Assembly: GCA_039105265.1 (NCBI GenBank)
Contig: JAPFFF010000015.1
Span: forward strand, 3,224,001 to 3,288,000
Source of the DNA: Tritrichomonas musculus
Taxonomy: Eukaryota; Parabasalia; Tritrichomonadida; Tritrichomonadidae
Direction: 5' to 3'
DNA length: 64,000 nt
The notes below the pieces were generated by a model, which was given only the letters and a program-made list of their open reading frames with translations, ran no database searches and had not been told where the DNA came from. Both the position numbers and the translations under genes were made by a program. Shown one piece after another: positions 24,201 to 33,073 of this stretch (position 1 is the stretch's first letter; every line of letters starts with the position of its first letter).

Positions 24201-27200
24201 ACATTTGACTCTCTTCCAACAGGCTCAAGCATTGGTGAAATCTCATTTGAACAGCCATCTGAACTACAAACCATTGAAGACACAAAATTCATCAATAATA
24301 ATGGATTAAATGAAAATGGTAGTGGAGTTCTATTAAAATTAGAAAACATTACAACATTAAAATTCGTTAATTGTGAATGGAATGATAATAAACCATCAAC
24401 AGGATCAATTCTTGCAGAAAATGCATATGAAAGTAATCTCATTTATGAAATCTGTCATTTTGTATCCAATGAGGCAACAACAAATGGCGGTGCATTGAAC
24501 ATATTATCAAATAAAGCAGTGACATTCAAAGATTGCGAATTTAAATCCAATCAAAGCCCTAATGGAAAAGGTGGTGCCATTGGACTGCAAGTTAAAGAAG
24601 ATCTTCTAATTGATCATTGTATTTTTGAAGGCAACTCAGCAAAGGACGATGGAAAATGCATTCACATTTACCAATCAAACACTAATGAAAACAAAGTCAT
24701 TGAAATAATTGGATGCGATTTTATTATCGATTCAAATCAAGGTGGTTATATTATATATGACCAAGATGTAAAAGCCCTTCAAATTACAACGTGCTCATTC
24801 ACTGACAAAACTCAAAACCAACAAGAAATTAAAATTAAGAATGAAAACAAAGAAATAACAGTTGATAATTGTACAATTGAATATGCAACAATTGAAATAC
24901 AACCATTAGGAGACCTTAAAATTGTAAATAGCAATTTTGATAAATCTTTCTTAATTACAAATCAAGAAAACCAAGAACATGAAGCAATTATTGAAGGAAA
25001 TACATTTAGCAATGCTAACATTGATACTACCAAATATATTGTTCAAATTAATTCAGCAATTGTTACATATCAAAAGAATTCAATTAAAACAGAAAACTCA
25101 AATTCATTCAATGGTGTTATCTTTAATAGAAAAGGAAGCTTTGATGTTATTAATTCAAAATTCTTAAATGTTAAAGGAAATCCACTCACTTTTACTGATT
25201 TATCAAATTCAGAATTAATATTAAATGTCACAGAATGTACATTCGACAAATGTCAAAATAATATTTTCTTCAAGTTCCAGTCAACTGACTATCAGTTATC
25301 AAATTCAGTATTCCAGGATATTGTGTTTTCAAAAGAAAGTTCAAATGCTAATGAAGAAGAAATTAATAATTTGATTCAATTTGATACGAACTTTGCAAGT
25401 ATCAATGTTGATTCATGCAATTTTACAAGATGCTCTTCCGAATCAAATAAAAAATTAACATCAATTATTTTCACACCAAGAGATGATAATAATGTTAAAA
25501 CATTGAATGTTAACAATTGTAAATTTGAATCATGTAAATCACCAAATTACATGTATTGTATTTTGACATGGACGAGAATGAAGAATGTGAATATTAATAA
25601 CAATGAATTTTATGAATGTCAATTTTCAAGTGAAGAATGTTATGTTATTTTTGCTACTGCAACAGAAGTTAATATTGAGTCGAACAATATCAAATATGAA
25701 GATTCTAGTAAAGGATGCAATGCTATTCGAGTTACGACATCGACTGAGATCACAATTAAAAACTCACAATTCATTCGAACCAACTCAAAACAATGTTTAT
25801 GGCTCGTTCCAAATGACAATGGCAATGTATTTTTAGAGAATTGTGAATGGCATGGCAACATTGGAAGTGAAACACGATGTTTCAAGATCCAAGGATTACG
25901 AAATCCGGCATCATTCAAGAACAACACATTTGACTCTCTTCCAACAGGCTCAAGCATTGGTGAAATCTCATTTGAACAGCCATCTGAACTACAAACCATT
26001 GAAGACACAAAATTCATAGATAACGCAGGAAACTCTCTTTATGGAGGTGGCACACCACTAATCACTCAAAATATCAGTTCATTAATTTTCATAAATTGTG
26101 AATGGATTAGGAACAGTGCTGTTTATTCTCAGCAAGATTCGAATAGAGGCGGCTATTCAAATGGAAATGGCGGTGCATTTCAATTTGGATATTCAGAAGA
26201 GTTTTATCAAATGAAATTGGAATTCAATGGATGCTTGTTTGACTCAAACAAAGCAGAATCATATGGTGGTGCTTTATCAATATCGACTATTTTGCCAGTT
26301 AAAATACTTAACTGTGAATTTAGAAATAACCAGGCTGGCATTAAAGAAGATAACCAAGATCCTCATCATGGAGGTGCAATCTACTTTGACACTGACTTCA
26401 GCTACAATGGAAAGCCTCCATCAAGGATGGAAAGTGCAACGATATCGAATTGCACATTCAATGAAAATTCAGCCAATAATCAAGGAAAAGGAAATTCAAT
26501 TTACATAAAAGGAAACTTAGAAACAACCTTCACAATCAATCAAAACACCAAGTTTACAAATACTTTGAATACAGCTGAAATTGCATCGCAATCAAGTAAA
26601 TTAATTTTGAATGAAGTTGACTTTTCACTAACGTCAACAAATGGTTTATCAAGTCCAATTATATTTGATAATAATAAAGTTGACATTCAAGGCAAATCTT
26701 ATCAAAAAGTGAAAACAAATACAAATTCAATTTTTGATTTCAAAGATCAAACTGAAGTTTCACTCAATGAATGCGAATTCATTGATTGTGAATCGTTGAA
26801 GTACATCATTTCAACATCTTCAAATTTATTCAAATTTGAGAATTCAAAAATTAAATTTTCATCAGATTTGTTAAATGCAGGCCTTAATATTGTATCAAAA
26901 GAGTCCGTTACTATCAATTTGTGTAATTTTTCAAAATGTGCATATAAAGAACCAATTCAAGGCACACAAGGTGGCGCTATTCATTTGACAACAAGTGCTG
27001 ATAAAACAAACTGTATCATTGACATTAAAAATTGTCGTTTTGAAGAATGTCATGCTGACTTTGGCGGCGGAATTTATTATGAAACAGAGATACCAACTAT
27101 TCAATTCAAGCTTACAGAATGTCAATTTGTTGGAAACACAGCAGATACTGCAGGAGGATCTGTTTATTTCAAGTCAATTCAAGGTGAAGTCACAAAATGC

Positions 27201-28619
27201 ACATTCATAAACAACAACGGAAAGAAAGGATCCGATTTTTACTATGATTGCAATGTAAAAGAAGCGTCATCTGTTCCATTCAACAAAGAAGGACTGACTA
27301 TCTCAGGATGCGTCTTTGAACAAGAGAAAGAGCATTCATCACTGATTCATATCATAACGAAAGAGAATGCTTTCTTTAACTTCAACCAAAACAACATCAC
27401 AATCAGCAACAATGTCACCTACATTTTTGACAGTGATGAATACACGACTCTTCTTGGAAACTGGTCATTCAGTGGCAATCGTTTAGATGCACCAAACATA
27501 TCCATTAAAACAGAAACAGCTGTTGAATTGCCTGTTGATTGTGGTCAAGGATTCCTTTGTGATTTGCCTTTCATTCCAAGCTGTCCACCGGGCGGCCGTT
27601 GCGACATTGATTCAAGCAGTGGAGATGACGATGAAAACAAAATCACCTTTATTTACATCAATGAAACAGAATTCAAAGGATTTGAATACATAACCGACGG
27701 TGGCTCAATTCATCTCATCAATTGTGGAATTGATTGCCAAAACAACAAGTTTGTTGATTGTGTATCCAAGGAAGGTTCTGGTGGTGGAATTTACATTTAT
27801 CTTGATAAAGAAATAGAACAATTAGTTGATATTCATGACTGCTCATTCACAGGTTGTGGTGCACTTTGTGGTGGCGCTATCTGTGCAATATCTGCAAAAG
27901 TAGAGAATAATCTTTCTATTAAAAAATGCCAATTCACATTAAATAAAATTTTGACAGGTACCTCAAAAAGTCAATTGAGTGGAGGAAGCGCTATTTACGT
28001 AAACTTTCCAAAGGCCAGAATAAAAGGCTGCTCTTTTATTAAAAACACTGGAAAAGGAGGATCAGTTAAAATTGTTTATTTTGAAGATAAAGAAGAAGGA
28101 TCACTTCGTAAATTGGACACAAATAAATATGATATTTCTCTTTTGAATTGCTTCTTTGAAATCGATTCAAAATCATCTTGCTCTCTTTATTATGATCGTG
28201 GAGAATCGGAATCAATTCCTGTAAATGTTAAAAATTGCATTTTCACTGGTGATTTGTCAAAAGATGCACATCATATTGATGGTTCTATTTCTTCTTCCAA
28301 AATTAACATTAACATTAATGCTTGCAAGTTTTCTTTGAATTCAAAATTCGCAATAAATGAGAAATTAATAAATTCTTTCGATTACAAATCACAGGAATTT
28401 AATTACAAAGATAAAAATGACACCGAAAAAATTCAAGTTGCTAAAGATCACTCTAAAACAAGCATTGCAACATTGTGTTGCCTGTTTGCTGCTCTTTTGG
28501 TAGTGGCGGTGGTGATTGCAATTCTTGTTAAAAATAAAATCAATCAAAATGAAAATGATTTGATTGATGATGCTGACGAAATAATGAATTTGAATTTTTC
28601 TGAAGTAACTCAAATATAA
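21216..28619 (+). CDS. Chlamydial Pmp-like surface membrane protein
   Basis: 2467 aa from an ATG at 21216. A short hydrophobic signal peptide (MLLTLFLCFAQS) is followed by a Cys-rich start. The bulk is a long series of beta-helix-type repeats with recurring N-x-C and C-x-F-x-x-C patterns and, from about residue 1085, GGAI/FxxN-type motifs (GGALNI, GGAIGL, GGALSIS, GGAIYF, GGAIHL, GGGIYY). These are the hallmarks of chlamydial Pmp proteins and of the Pmp-like family known in Trichomonas vaginalis. A Cys-rich insert (CGQGFLCDLPFIPSCPPGG) lies near 2104. One membrane helix (about 2415-2438, CCLFAALLVVAVVIAILV) is followed by a 29-residue acidic cytoplasmic tail. This predicts a type I surface protein with a large extracellular right-handed beta-helix, possibly adhesive (inference). 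Residues 766-1026 and 1341-1601 are almost the same. The stop overlaps ATAAAAA, which fits the short trichomonad 3' end signal. Looks intact. Confidence 0.9.
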   Translation: MLLTLFLCFAQSIKKLCICNNECSAQCPEETFIYKKSNVHLKSYLLSHFKKEISIEIDLFSTKEGFSFEIDQEFLDSSKINLMTLSDSKPINVILKTKNNKKDKMITIQPGNYFSSSIDNYSDKPSLNSQKSVSNNLNPSDKSYINKQFLHYFNNEILINANSPITQISGNSFTDIESNIDHLIKLEKEVSFYDNSFSFNEKSQKTVSPLFVNYKGKLRISHCTFTNAKFGKKDDGNILTTSQSQIDLVFDSCSFKNCGNSKSQTLIRISNEKSSLKMIDCDVTFDNKESSAKVLDSKSSDVKIDGCKISKSAINSILIRSQSDKGTFEFTNNEISFLNGRFFDINKLATKPLISGNVFHDIEINDKFLISCLHDQKEIEIEKTTFLKIRGALSFCFEKISDASQCKLVFTKCNFCDNQNGPIQFGDQLSIEKSSLLFQACQFKHCNYENGKSGILEINCNNEIDFNSCVFEGNSVGPEGCSIYIAKTHSNLDKNIMIENCNFSIEKGSNGCYIYHDNDRNLQITSCSFLNKIQSPNNDKFAIYSESKEFTFESNIVEFKNPSKNNLVFNLKSSKWIQIENCEFINCINQDQPGFRFDGQTEKSTTNIVDCDFKSTKSTSFLVKITGGVSNINSCYMNHCSLKMEYAGTASIKRCITSNCDSIQVNYAPNDLRIKEEEALIPFEISDNVYENEDIVNGYIIQLTVNSLIYKNNSAVITGQNNYNGMYLNVKGSFTFFDSSFTNFGGSAIIFSDGSNDDLTINVTNCTFDKCQNNIFFKFQSTDYQLSNSVFQDIVFSKESSNANEEEINNLIQFDTNFASINVDSCNFTRCSSESNKKLTSIIFTPRDDNNVKTLNVNNCKFESCKSPNYMYCILTWTRMKNVNINNNEFYECQFSSEECYVIFATATEVNIESNNIKYEDSSKGCNAIRVTTSTEITIKNSQFIRTNSKQCLWLVPNDNGNVFLENCEWHGNIGSETRCFKIQGLRNPASFKNNTFDSLPTGSSIGEISFEQPSELQTIEDTKFINNNGLNENGSGVLLKLENITTLKFVNCEWNDNKPSTGSILAENAYESNLIYEICHFVSNEATTNGGALNILSNKAVTFKDCEFKSNQSPNGKGGAIGLQVKEDLLIDHCIFEGNSAKDDGKCIHIYQSNTNENKVIEIIGCDFIIDSNQGGYIIYDQDVKALQITTCSFTDKTQNQQEIKIKNENKEITVDNCTIEYATIEIQPLGDLKIVNSNFDKSFLITNQENQEHEAIIEGNTFSNANIDTTKYIVQINSAIVTYQKNSIKTENSNSFNGVIFNRKGSFDVINSKFLNVKGNPLTFTDLSNSELILNVTECTFDKCQNNIFFKFQSTDYQLSNSVFQDIVFSKESSNANEEEINNLIQFDTNFASINVDSCNFTRCSSESNKKLTSIIFTPRDDNNVKTLNVNNCKFESCKSPNYMYCILTWTRMKNVNINNNEFYECQFSSEECYVIFATATEVNIESNNIKYEDSSKGCNAIRVTTSTEITIKNSQFIRTNSKQCLWLVPNDNGNVFLENCEWHGNIGSETRCFKIQGLRNPASFKNNTFDSLPTGSSIGEISFEQPSELQTIEDTKFIDNAGNSLYGGGTPLITQNISSLIFINCEWIRNSAVYSQQDSNRGGYSNGNGGAFQFGYSEEFYQMKLEFNGCLFDSNKAESYGGALSISTILPVKILNCEFRNNQAGIKEDNQDPHHGGAIYFDTDFSYNGKPPSRMESATISNCTFNENSANNQGKGNSIYIKGNLETTFTINQNTKFTNTLNTAEIASQSSKLILNEVDFSLTSTNGLSSPIIFDNNKVDIQGKSYQKVKTNTNSIFDFKDQTEVSLNECEFIDCESLKYIISTSSNLFKFENSKIKFSSDLLNAGLNIVSKESVTINLCNFSKCAYKEPIQGTQGGAIHLTTSADKTNCIIDIKNCRFEECHADFGGGIYYETEIPTIQFKLTECQFVGNTADTAGGSVYFKSIQGEVTKCTFINNNGKKGSDFYYDCNVKEASSVPFNKEGLTISGCVFEQEKEHSSLIHIITKENAFFNFNQNNITISNNVTYIFDSDEYTTLLGNWSFSGNRLDAPNISIKTETAVELPVDCGQGFLCDLPFIPSCPPGGRCDIDSSSGDDDENKITFIYINETEFKGFEYITDGGSIHLINCGIDCQNNKFVDCVSKEGSGGGIYIYLDKEIEQLVDIHDCSFTGCGALCGGAICAISAKVENNLSIKKCQFTLNKILTGTSKSQLSGGSAIYVNFPKARIKGCSFIKNTGKGGSVKIVYFEDKEEGSLRKLDTNKYDISLLNCFFEIDSKSSCSLYYDRGESESIPVNVKNCIFTGDLSKDAHHIDGSISSSKINININACKFSLNSKFAINEKLINSFDYKSQEFNYKDKNDTEKIQVAKDHSKTSIATLCCLFAALLVVAVVIAILVKNKINQNENDLIDDADEIMNLNFSEVTQI
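23511..24292 (+). repeat. Internal duplication in the Pmp-like gene, first copy
   Basis: 782 bp repeated at 25236-26017, an offset of 1725 bp (575 codons, so in frame). I see one difference, a synonymous T/C change in an Asp codon about 60 bases in. The boundaries are sharp. The flanking DNA on the 5' side is also related between copies but clearly diverged at the protein level. Confidence 0.95.
25236..26017 (+). repeat. Internal duplication in the Pmp-like gene, second copy
   Basis: Second copy of the 782-bp segment. It begins within the codons for a CTFDKCQNN segment and ends within DTKFI, after which the two copies diverge (NNNGLN against DNAGNS). The 943 bp between the copies is a diverged relative of the 943 bp before the first copy, for example in the CIFEGNS and LQITTCSF segments against CVFEGNS and LQITSCSF. 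Confidence 0.95.
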
Positions 28620-28998
28620 AAATGAGTTTATTCATTTTAATGGAATAATTTTTTTTATTATTTTTTTGAATTTATATTTTTTTTTTTTATTCTTCAATTT
28701 TCTACTATTTTTTAAAATAATGGCATACACATAAAAACAGTGTTTACAGGAATCGCAATTCGTAATTGCAGTAAAAATCGTAAAATAAAAATGTAACCAC
28801 TTTCTTTTTGAATTTTTTCAAGATTTTAGAAGAATCTTCAGTGACTTTTTTTTTTTTTTAAAAATATGGAGCAAAATAATGAACCAAGCTATAAATAAAC
28901 AAAATTTCAAAATTTATGATAATATTATTTTTTTAAAAAATAAGATTAAATATTGACCAATTATAATGTACTTTTGATAAATGATCAACAGAAATGAT
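28620..28998. other. Intergenic with T- and A-rich tracts
   Basis: Contains several T tracts, among them a run of about 13 T at 28846-28859. No gene, RNA or repeat is recognised. Confidence 0.5.
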
Positions 28999-29475
28999 TT
29001 AATTCCCAAAGTTTTTCTCATACTGTTGATGGTAAAATGGTCCTTGCAAAAATTCAAAACCTCTCACACATTTAATCATTTCAGCTCTATATTTAGGACA
29101 TCGTGGAATTAATTCTTTTGGTAATGAACCTTTCACAATCTTATGGAAAAGTTCATTACATAAATCGTATGATTCAAAAACTTTATCATGACATCTTTTA
29201 CTGCATTGTAAATATCTCCAATGGCCTTGAATCACTGCATCATCTTTGTCTGGAAATGCTCTCGGAAATTGAACGATATCAAAATCTTTTCCTTTTAGAA
29301 TACTTTTCAAATGGATATATGGTTGATGGATTGGATCATGCATATATCAATTTTGAATCCCCAATAATCTTCACTTGATTCCCAATCTCTTCCAGTATAT
29401 TCTCTCAAATAATAATCTCTCAAAATACTCCCTGCATGATATTTATCTTCAATATCCTTGAAAATTTCTAAATAT
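28999..29475 (-). pseudogene. Degenerate sirtuin-like fragment
   Basis: The main frame reads WRYLQCSKRCHDKVFESYD, then LPKELIPRCPKYRAEMI, then GFEFLQGPFYHQQYEKNFG. This resembles the zinc-binding and C-terminal part of the SirTM-like sirtuin class, where a first Cys pair is followed by a CPxCG pair and an end such as F-x-Q-x-x-x-H-x-x-x-x-Y. Here the second pair is CPKYR, so one zinc ligand is missing. Upstream, in another frame, DIEDKYHAGSILRDYYLREY and EDYWGFKI fit the earlier part of the same protein, so there is a frameshift near 29340. The nucleotide-binding N-terminus is absent. A decayed host gene is most likely; the family call is moderately sure. Confidence 0.5.
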
Positions 29476-29535
29476 CAAGTTTTATTTAGATAGAAATCTA
29501 ATCTTTGTGAGATTTTTTATTAAGTTGAGCTCAAC

Positions 29536-29870
29536 TCAATATCCTCCACTTTGGGATAAAATGTGAGTGTACTTGTTCATTGCTTTTCTATGTCCTTTAT
29601 CTGCTGCCATCTTGTAGTATCTGCTGGCTTCTGTTTCATTAACTGGAACACCTCGTCCTTCCGATAGCATTTTTCCATAATTAAACATGGAACGTGTGTG
29701 TCCTTTATCTGCTGCGAGTTTGCAATAACGACCAGCTTCTTCCATATCAGCAGGGACTCCTCTTCCATGCTTAAACTTTAAATAATTTTGAAAAAGTTCT
29801 TTAACGTCATTTTCTGTTGAAAAAGTTCAAACCGATTGTGGTCAAACGAATATTTTGCTGCTTGTGCCAT
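29536..29870 (-). pseudogene. Sel1-repeat protein fragment
   Basis: Two Sel1-like repeats are clear: HGRGVPADMEEAGRYCKLAA then GHTRSMFNYGKMLSEGRGVP, followed by EASRYYKMAADKGHRKAMNK and a stop. The pattern A-x-x-Y-x-x-A-A-D-x-G-x-x-x-A-x-x-x-x-G is typical. Near 29870 an ATG begins MAQAAKYSFDHNRFELF, but this frame does not join the repeats; the shift lies near 29825. Sel1 proteins usually scaffold complexes. The piece is too short for a full protein of this kind. Confidence 0.65.
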
Positions 29871-29988
29871 TTTAATAATAAAATTTTCAAAAATAAACTT
29901 CTCAAATATTTGAATACTTGATGGTCTTATATTGTTTCCATTTTTTTTCCTTTAATAATTAATAAATGCAAAATTTTATTTAAAAACT

Positions 29989-30260
29989 TAGTCACTCAAC
30001 AATTTCTTTATAGCCATTTCTTGCAGCATAAATCAACACCGTATCATTGAATATTCGAGTTAAATTCCATAAATATTTCAAGTTTTCAATTGAATGAAAA
30101 AGTTAGATTTGAATTTCATGAATGTTTTGATTTAAAATGTTTTGAATGTTGATATCAATGCCTTCTTGTCTTATTAATAGTTCAACAATTTCTTTATGGC
30201 CATTATTTGCAGCATAAATCAATGCCGTCCTATTAAATGTTCGAGTTAAATTTTATAAAT
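29989..30260 (-). pseudogene. Ankyrin repeat fragments left of the array
   Basis: Two ankyrin units of the same type as in the tandem array: one complete (TALIYAANNGHKEIVELLI) and one cut at the outer edge (TVLIYAARNGYKEIVE then stop). They lie beyond the cap and stop of the next gene to the right (30344), so they belong to another, mostly lost ankyrin gene. Confidence 0.65.
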
Positions 30261-30343
30261 AATTCAATTAAAAATAAAAATATGATTATGATTATAATGT
30301 AGTAATTAATTTTTATTAATCATTAAGACTTCAATTACTCGCC

Positions 30344-31797
30344 TTAAGGTTTTGCTTTGATCGGTCCTTTTGATAAAAGATCAACAATTTCTCGATGATT
30401 TTCTTTTCTTGCAAAGTCAATGGCCGTTTTGTAAAAAAAAAATATTTCAAAATTCCATAAATCATTCAATTTTTCAATATCATGAAAAAAGTTAGATTTG
30501 AATATAATGAATGTTTTTGATTTAAAATGTCTTGAATGTTGATATCAATGCCTTCTTGTCTTATAAATAGTTCAACAATTTCTTTATAGCCATTACTTTC
30601 AGCATAAATCAATGACATAGAATTAAATGTTCGAGTTAAATTCCATAAATAATTCAAGTTTTCAATATCATGAAAAAAGTTAGATTTGAATATCATGAAT
30701 GTTTTAATTTAAAATGCTTTTTAAATGATTGATGTTTTAACTATTGAATTTATGTCAATGGCTAATTCTGTTAAATAAAGTGTTGCAAGTGTGTAATAAT
30801 CAAATTCACATAAATAATGAACATGTTTTTGTATTTCATGTCTGTTGGGAAAAAACAATAATTGAAAGATTCAACTGCATATCGATAAAGATTGTCATAA
30901 TAGTTGTTTTCAATGTCTTTCTGGAGATCTTCTTCTTTCATTAAATACTCAATGATGTACTTTGAAACATCGTTGTGATGACATTTAATCGATTCTTTAA
31001 GAATTTTTCCATATTTATTTTCTGGTGGTGAAACATGATTATCTTCAAGATATTTGATCAGTTCTGAATTACAACTGTGAATAGCATAGATCCACATCGA
31101 TGACGTCAGTTCAACTTCATCATTAAAATGCATGTATCGGATGATATCATTAGAGCCATAAAATGACGCATATTCAATCAAATTAATAGATTCATTGTCA
31201 ATCAAAAATTGATTCGTTTCAAAGATAGATTTTATAATATAACTTTCAAGTGAAATATTGTTTCGGTTGACATAAACTCCAAATTCTTTCACTTGATTAT
31301 TTCGAATCAGCTCACATAAATAGCTGTCACTTTCTCCTTCTTTCCTTTTATCATAGAATTCCTCTGAAATTTCTTTATTTCAATTTATCAAGAAATTCGT
31401 CTTCTTGTAAATTTGTGGTTTTATTTCGATATTTTTGAATGAATTCTTTTGTGAGAAACGGTTTGATTTCTGGCAGAAAATATTCCCTGTAATTCTTTCT
31501 ATCAAATTCATAACTAGTGATTCGTGAAACAATGTATTCATCAATTATAATTACTCGTCCTTCAATAAGAAATAGAAGGATTCGCTTGTTATTTTTGAAA
31601 ATTTCGAATATTTCTGAATTTGTAAAATATTTTTGGAGATCTTGTTTCATTTGTCCTAAAATTGGCTCAACCTAAAAAAAAAAAAAAAAAAAAAAATGGA
31701 ATACGTTGATGATTGTTTCCGATGGCATTTATTAGTTGTAATAATGATTTAAATTTATATTTATCTTCTGTTAGCTGATATTCACTGACAAGCTTAA
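30344..31797 (-). pseudogene. DUF3447-ankyrin gene, paralog B, copy 1
   Basis: Read on the minus strand it has a DUF3447-type region in pieces (KFKSLLQLINAIGNNH; then MKQDLQKYFTNSEIFEIFKN; then ETNQFLIDNESINLIEYASF with YGSNDIIRYM and WIYAIHSCNSELIKYLED), an ankyrin unit (LIYAESNGYKEIVELFIRQE) and the terminal cap KTAIDFARKENHREIVDLLS with a stop at 30344-30346. It is closely related to paralog A at 35121-36299. It is broken by frameshifts near 31370 and 30830 and by an A23 tract (31674-31696) that stands where paralog A has about eight ordinary residues. Only this leftmost copy keeps the cap. Trichomonad DUF3447 proteins have no known function. Confidence 0.75.
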
Positions 31798-31889
31798 AAA
31801 AAATTAAGAATATAAAAACTTTTTCTTTTAAAAATATTTATATTTCCACTTTTTGAGAACACAATAAACTCCATTTGAAAAATAGCAAA

Positions 31890-32624
31890 ATGGAATCAAG
31901 CAATTTCTCATTTACACTGAGTTTAGAAAACATACAAAGGATATCATTCAGCAGATATGATAAAGATTTTACATTCATCGATAAGAAACATGTCGTTTTG
32001 TTGCAGACCTTGTTTCTCCAAAGATTATGAACTATCATTATCAAGATGAAAGCATAAATGACTACATATTAAATATTTACAAACAAGGAGAGAGTAATAC
32101 AGAGCCAGATTACTTTACAGAATTTCTTAATTTTGTCACCTTTAAATCAGTTGATATTGATGAAAAACGATTGAATGCATTCAGTTAATACTTCCTACAA
32201 TTATGGAATTTGGAAGAGTACTTCAAACTTCAGCCCTATTTTTTTTTTTTTTTTTTTTTTTGATAATCTGACCACATCAAATGTTGTCAGCCGTTTGAAC
32301 ATCATCAGCCAAAAAGCACATTTAACCGATTTTTCACCAGTGAAGAAGATGATTGACTTTTGTTCTGAACATTTCGATGAAATTCCTCAATACGAACTTT
32401 TTGAGACTGAAGTGACGACGATAGAAGAAATCATCAAGAATGAGAAACTGAAACTTGAATCAGAAGACAGTCTTGTTGAATTTTTGATTGAACTTTATGA
32501 GAGAAAGAAAGAAAGCGCCTTTTCATTTGAGTACGCTTATTTCAATGAAATTTCAAAAGAAACGATTGAAAAGTTTGTTGATGCATTCAGCATTGAAGAC
32601 ATGACAAGTGGTGTGTGGAAATAG
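31890..32624 (+). pseudogene. BTB/BACK-like gene remnant, copy 1
   Basis: The best frame near the 3' end reads DNLTTSNVVSRLNIISQKAH, then IDFCSEHFDEIPQYELFE and EDSLVEFLIELYERK, and ends FVDAFSIEDMTSGVWK. This resembles the BACK-like half of the many trichomonad BTB-type proteins. The 5' part starts at an ATG (MESSNFSFTLSLENIQRISF) and continues in another frame as SPKIMNYHYQDESINDYILN and DIDEKRLNAFS. At least two frameshifts (near 32005 and 32185) and a T23 tract (32239-32261) separate these parts. BTB proteins often act as adaptors for ubiquitin ligases; this one cannot be made as such. It lies on the strand opposite to the ankyrin genes. All five copies share the damage, so it died before the amplification. 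Confidence 0.65.
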
Positions 32625-33073
32625 ATCAGCATGAAACTTACAGAATCAAATAAAAGAAGATATGCAAATCAAAAAACAACGAATAAAACAAAAACCTCTG
32701 CTTTTTTGTTTTTATGAAAAAAAAATATATATTTTAATAATAAATTTGGAAATATATTCCAATGTAGAATAAAATATAATTTAGGACCATCTTTAAATAC
32801 TGAACGAATAAAAAGATAAATATTATTATTTTTTACATAACATAAAAATCAATGTTCTCTCCTACATGATAGATTTATATATGTGATCCATATCATTATT
32901 TTCTTTCTAATGAAAGAAAAACGAAAAAAAATATGATTATTATTATTAATACGATATATGTTTATGGCCATGAGGTTTTTATGCGTTATATACTTATTAA
33001 AAAATTAAAATATAATTTTGATTATAATGTAGTAATTAATTTTTATTAATCATTAAGACTTCAATTACTCGCC
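32625..33073. other. Convergent 3' intergenic region of the unit
   Basis: Lies between the BTB-like remnant (plus) and the ankyrin cap (minus). AT-rich, with an A-rich stretch near 32717-32726 and no ORF. The same DNA recurs at 39275, 45925, 52575 and 59224. Confidence 0.5.

Noticed and set aside
23915-24442. 175-codon antisense ORF within the Pmp-like gene
   Set aside because: It lies entirely in a well-supported coding region and occurs again, shortened, in the duplicated copy.
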